A stretch of 64,000 nt of DNA. Origin: Chelativorans alearensis (lineage in GTDB: Bacteria; Pseudomonadota; Alphaproteobacteria; Rhizobiales; Rhizobiaceae). The notes under the pieces are model-generated. The model ran no database searches and was not told the DNA's origin. It saw only the letters and a program-made list of their open reading frames with translations. A program made the position numbers and the translations under genes. Where the stretch lies: assembly GCF_010993735.1 (NCBI RefSeq), contig NZ_WQNI01000009.1, positions 310,001 through 374,000 on the forward strand. Reading direction: 5' to 3'. Each line of letters starts with the position of its first letter. The stretch's first letter is position 1. Shown here one piece after another: positions 61,999 through 64,000 of this stretch.

Positions 61999-63261
61999 AT
62001 GCGGTCCATGAAAGCGAACACGCTCGGCTTCCTTCGGGTAGCGCTCCTGCTTCTTCTCACGCCGGCGGCGGCGCTCGCCGACGACCTGCCCCAATCCGGG
62101 CAGCCGGTGTTCGACCACGTCGTCGAGCTTGTGATGGAACACTTCTACGACGCGTCGGCTCTCGACGGCTTCACCACGGCGGTGCGAAACGAGATTGAGG
62201 ACCAGGAGGCACCGGTGACGGCCGACAGCACCGAAGCGCGGGTCGACGCGGCGGTCGATACGGTGCTTGCCAGCCTCGATGCATCGCATACAGGGCGCTA
62301 CAAGCCGGACGGGATCGACTATTTCGAGCTGATCGACATCTTCCGCTTCGCGGTTCGGGACCACGCGCGGCGCTTGTTCCCGCCGGAAGGCGAGGCGAGC
62401 TATCACGGCATAGGCATGGTCGCCCGGGAGAGCGACGGCACTCTGTTCGTCAGCGACGTCTATGACGGTTCGCCGGCGGATCGCGCCGGAATACTGGTGG
62501 GAGATGAGATCGTCTCGGTGGACGGTGCGCCCTATGACGAGATCGAGTCTTTCCGGGACAAGGTTGGCGAGACCGTCGAGGTGCGCTTGCGCCGGCACGA
62601 AGGCGCCGAACCGGTCATCGTCGAGGCCACGGTGGAGCGGCTGCGGCCGCTGCGAAGCTTCTCGAAGGCGATAAAGGAGAGCGCGACCGTCACGGAGCGC
62701 GACGGCCGGCGGATCGGCTATGTTCGGCTATGGACGCTCTCCAGCCGCGATGCGATGGACGTCGTTGCCCGGGAGCTTGCCACGGGCCGCCTCAAAGACG
62801 CCGACGGGGTGATCGTCGACCTGCGCGGCCGCTGGGGCGGCGGCCAGTCCGATGCGGCCGAGCTTTTCGTCGGCGATACTGCGCCGTTCCGGCTTATCCT
62901 GCGCGACGGCGAGGAAATTCTTGCCAATGTGCGCTGGAACAGGCCGGTTGTCGCCATCATCGACGAGGGATCGAGAAGCGGCCTCGAAGTTTTCGCCTAT
63001 TCGCTGAAGACGAACGGCATACCGCTCGTGGGAGCGCGGACGGCGGGTGCGTTGCTGGCCGGCCGCGCCTATCTCCTGCCAGACGACAGCCTGCTCATCC
63101 TGGCCGTGTCCGACGCGGTGCTCGGCGAGGAGACGAGGCTCGAAGGGCGCGGCATCCAACCGGATATCCCGGTTGCGTTCAGCCTGCCTTATTCAGCGGG
63201 CCGCGACCCTCAGCTCGATGCTGCCATCGAGGAGATGCGGCGCATCCTTGCCGAGGAGTAA
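61999..63261 (+). CDS. S41-family peptidase-like protein with PDZ domain
   Basis: This is a 420-residue exported protein (signal near LRVALLLLLTPAAALA). A PDZ-like domain lies at about residues 135-215 (GMVARESDGTLFVSDVYDGS, PADRAGILVGDEIVSVDG). The S41 domain follows with VIVDLRGRWGGGQSDAAELF and the nucleophile region DEGSRSGLEVFAY. The glycine-lysine motif expected after GARTAG is replaced by ALLAG, so the usual Ser-Lys dyad is not seen. A His in LDASHTGRY could form a Ser-His dyad, as in some S41 members. Substrate unknown. Confidence 0.8.
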   Translation: MRSMKANTLGFLRVALLLLLTPAAALADDLPQSGQPVFDHVVELVMEHFYDASALDGFTTAVRNEIEDQEAPVTADSTEARVDAAVDTVLASLDASHTGRYKPDGIDYFELIDIFRFAVRDHARRLFPPEGEASYHGIGMVARESDGTLFVSDVYDGSPADRAGILVGDEIVSVDGAPYDEIESFRDKVGETVEVRLRRHEGAEPVIVEATVERLRPLRSFSKAIKESATVTERDGRRIGYVRLWTLSSRDAMDVVARELATGRLKDADGVIVDLRGRWGGGQSDAAELFVGDTAPFRLILRDGEEILANVRWNRPVVAIIDEGSRSGLEVFAYSLKTNGIPLVGARTAGALLAGRAYLLPDDSLLILAVSDAVLGEETRLEGRGIQPDIPVAFSLPYSAGRDPQLDAAIEEMRRILAEE

Positions 63262-63275
63262 GGCCGCGTCGCCCG

Positions 63276-63638
63276 CTACGGCGCCCTATTCCAGTCGGCG
63301 TGTTGGGGATCGTTCTCGAGCAAGATCGGCTTGCCGTGCGGTGTGGCGTGGGCCGCGCGCTGCCAAGCCGCGGCCAAGGCATCGACATCGCCTGGCGTAG
63401 CGACGCTTTTGGCCGCGAGGAGTTTTTCGAGCGCGGAGAGCCAGCATTCGTAGTAGCCGCTGCCATCCTCGGCACCGCCCCCCTGCTTCAATTCCTCCGA
63501 CAGGCTCTCGGCCCACTCGCTCCAGGAAAACAAACCTTTCTGGTGGAGTGCGAGCGTCAACGCAAAAGCTTGCGCCTGCCAGGGCTCGGCGAATGCGCGA
63601 TCATCGTCGGCCTGCGGAAGCAGATCACGCAGGTTCAA
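63276..63638 (-). CDS. Nitrile hydratase accessory protein
   Basis: This 120-residue protein begins MNLRDLLPQADDDRAFAEPW, then QAQAFALTLALHQKGLFSWSEW, and has YYECWLSALEKLL: the pattern of the small activator encoded after the nitrile hydratase subunits. It helps load the non-corrin cobalt or iron centre. It overlaps the end of the beta-subunit gene by 14 nt and converges with the S41 gene. Confidence 0.85.
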   Translation of the reverse strand: MNLRDLLPQADDDRAFAEPWQAQAFALTLALHQKGLFSWSEWAESLSEELKQGGGAEDGSGYYECWLSALEKLLAAKSVATPGDVDALAAAWQRAAHATPHGKPILLENDPQHADWNRAP

Positions 63639-64000
63639 GATAACTCTCCCATGCGTCGACAGAGACGGTCAGCGCCGGATCGCCCGTCTCACCCCAGATC
63701 TCACGGCCTTCAAAGACCACGGTGTAGACCCATTGCGGGTTTTCCCCTTTCCCATGGGCGTTTGTATCGGGGAAGACGAACCCGCCCCGTACGGCCTCGA
63801 CGACGCCGAGCTTGCCGCGCGCGTAGCGCGGCAGCCGTGTATGGTCCCGAGGATGGAAATTCCTCGTTCGCACACGATCGCCGGCCTTGAAGCGCGCCGG
63901 GGCCGAGACCGGCCTGTCGCACGGCGCGCCCTTTGCCAGAACCGCCGCGACGTCAGCCGCCTTCAGCGTCCGTTTCGGCCTGGCGCCTTCGACCAGTGCC
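63625..64000 (-). CDS. nthB: Nitrile hydratase beta subunit (C-terminal part, 5' end outside window)
   Basis: The frame is open from the right edge to 63625. It shows FKAGDRVRTRNFHPRDHTRL, PRYARGKLGVVEAVRGG, FVFPDTNAHGKGENPQWVYT and a tail ELWGE-like REIWGETGDP...DAWESYLEPA. This is the C-terminal domain of the nitrile hydratase beta chain, which with the metal-bearing alpha chain converts nitriles to amides. The alpha-subunit gene should lie beyond the window. Confidence 0.9.
   Translation of the reverse strand, partial: ALVEGARPKRTLKAADVAAVLAKGAPCDRPVSAPARFKAGDRVRTRNFHPRDHTRLPRYARGKLGVVEAVRGGFVFPDTNAHGKGENPQWVYTVVFEGREIWGETGDPALTVSVDAWESYLEPA

Noticed and set aside
1-64000. tRNA, rRNA, CRISPR arrays and insertion sequences
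   Set aside because: No spaced direct repeats, transposase motifs or cloverleaf-like sequences were recognised on reading; a tRNAscan or Infernal run would settle this.

Overview
The window is a GC-rich stretch of chromosome-like sequence from an alphaproteobacterium, most likely Hyphomicrobiales (a Phyllobacteriaceae/Mesorhizobium-type genome). This rests on gene content (phn cluster with two phnE genes and a hexapeptide acetyltransferase, many ABC/TRAP/TTT importers with GntR or LysR regulators, nitrile hydratase) and on two families of short palindromic intergenic repeats of the kind common in rhizobia. It is inference; no rRNA or marker gene is present.

Layout. 1-6.6 kb: a C-P lyase operon on the plus strand (end of phnH, then phnI, J, K, L and two tandem phnM genes) followed by a frameshifted P-loop kinase. 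6.6-7.4 kb: a FitA/VapC-type toxin-antitoxin cassette with a four-half-site operator. 7.4-11.8 kb: the convergent phosphonate importer phnC-phnD-phnE-phnE plus a hexapeptide acetyltransferase, headed by a Pho-box promoter. 12-21 kb: cell-envelope genes (GH25 lysozyme lipoprotein, OpgG-like glucan protein, a four-gene arylsulfotransferase/sulfotransferase operon, methyltransferase, spermidine-synthase-like protein, EEP nuclease). 21-28 kb: a tripartite tricarboxylate transporter with fused TctA-TctB, an oxalomesaconate-tautomerase-like enzyme, and remnants of two dehydrogenases between LysR regulators. 28-37 kb: an MFS/AraC pair, a 2H phosphoesterase, and a polyamine-type ABC importer with an Asp/Glu racemase and a divergent GntR. 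37-39.6 kb: a copper cluster (SCO1, PCuAC, DUF2946-like, DUF305).

40-48.8 kb is the most unusual region. It holds a flippase-like membrane protein, a HAD-UbiA fusion resembling decaprenyl-phosphate phosphoribose synthase, a DprE1-like oxidase and a DprE2-like reductase: together a route to polyprenyl-phosphoryl-D-arabinose as known from mycobacterial cell walls. Facing them are a large membrane/arylsulfotransferase fusion and a secreted DUF4185 protein, the family to which mycobacterial endo-D-arabinanases belong. I propose that this locus makes, decorates and trims a D-arabinofuranose-containing surface glycan.

49-51.3 kb: an AbiE toxin-antitoxin pair whose toxin is frameshifted. 51.6-55.8 kb: a secreted protein of unknown function, a GT-C type glycosyltransferase and an AsmA-like protein. 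55.9-61.9 kb: a TRAP transporter with two dehydrogenases and a GntR regulator with two DNA-binding domains. 62-64 kb: an S41-type peptidase-like protein and the end of a nitrile hydratase operon. No tRNA, rRNA, CRISPR array or intact insertion sequence was recognised.
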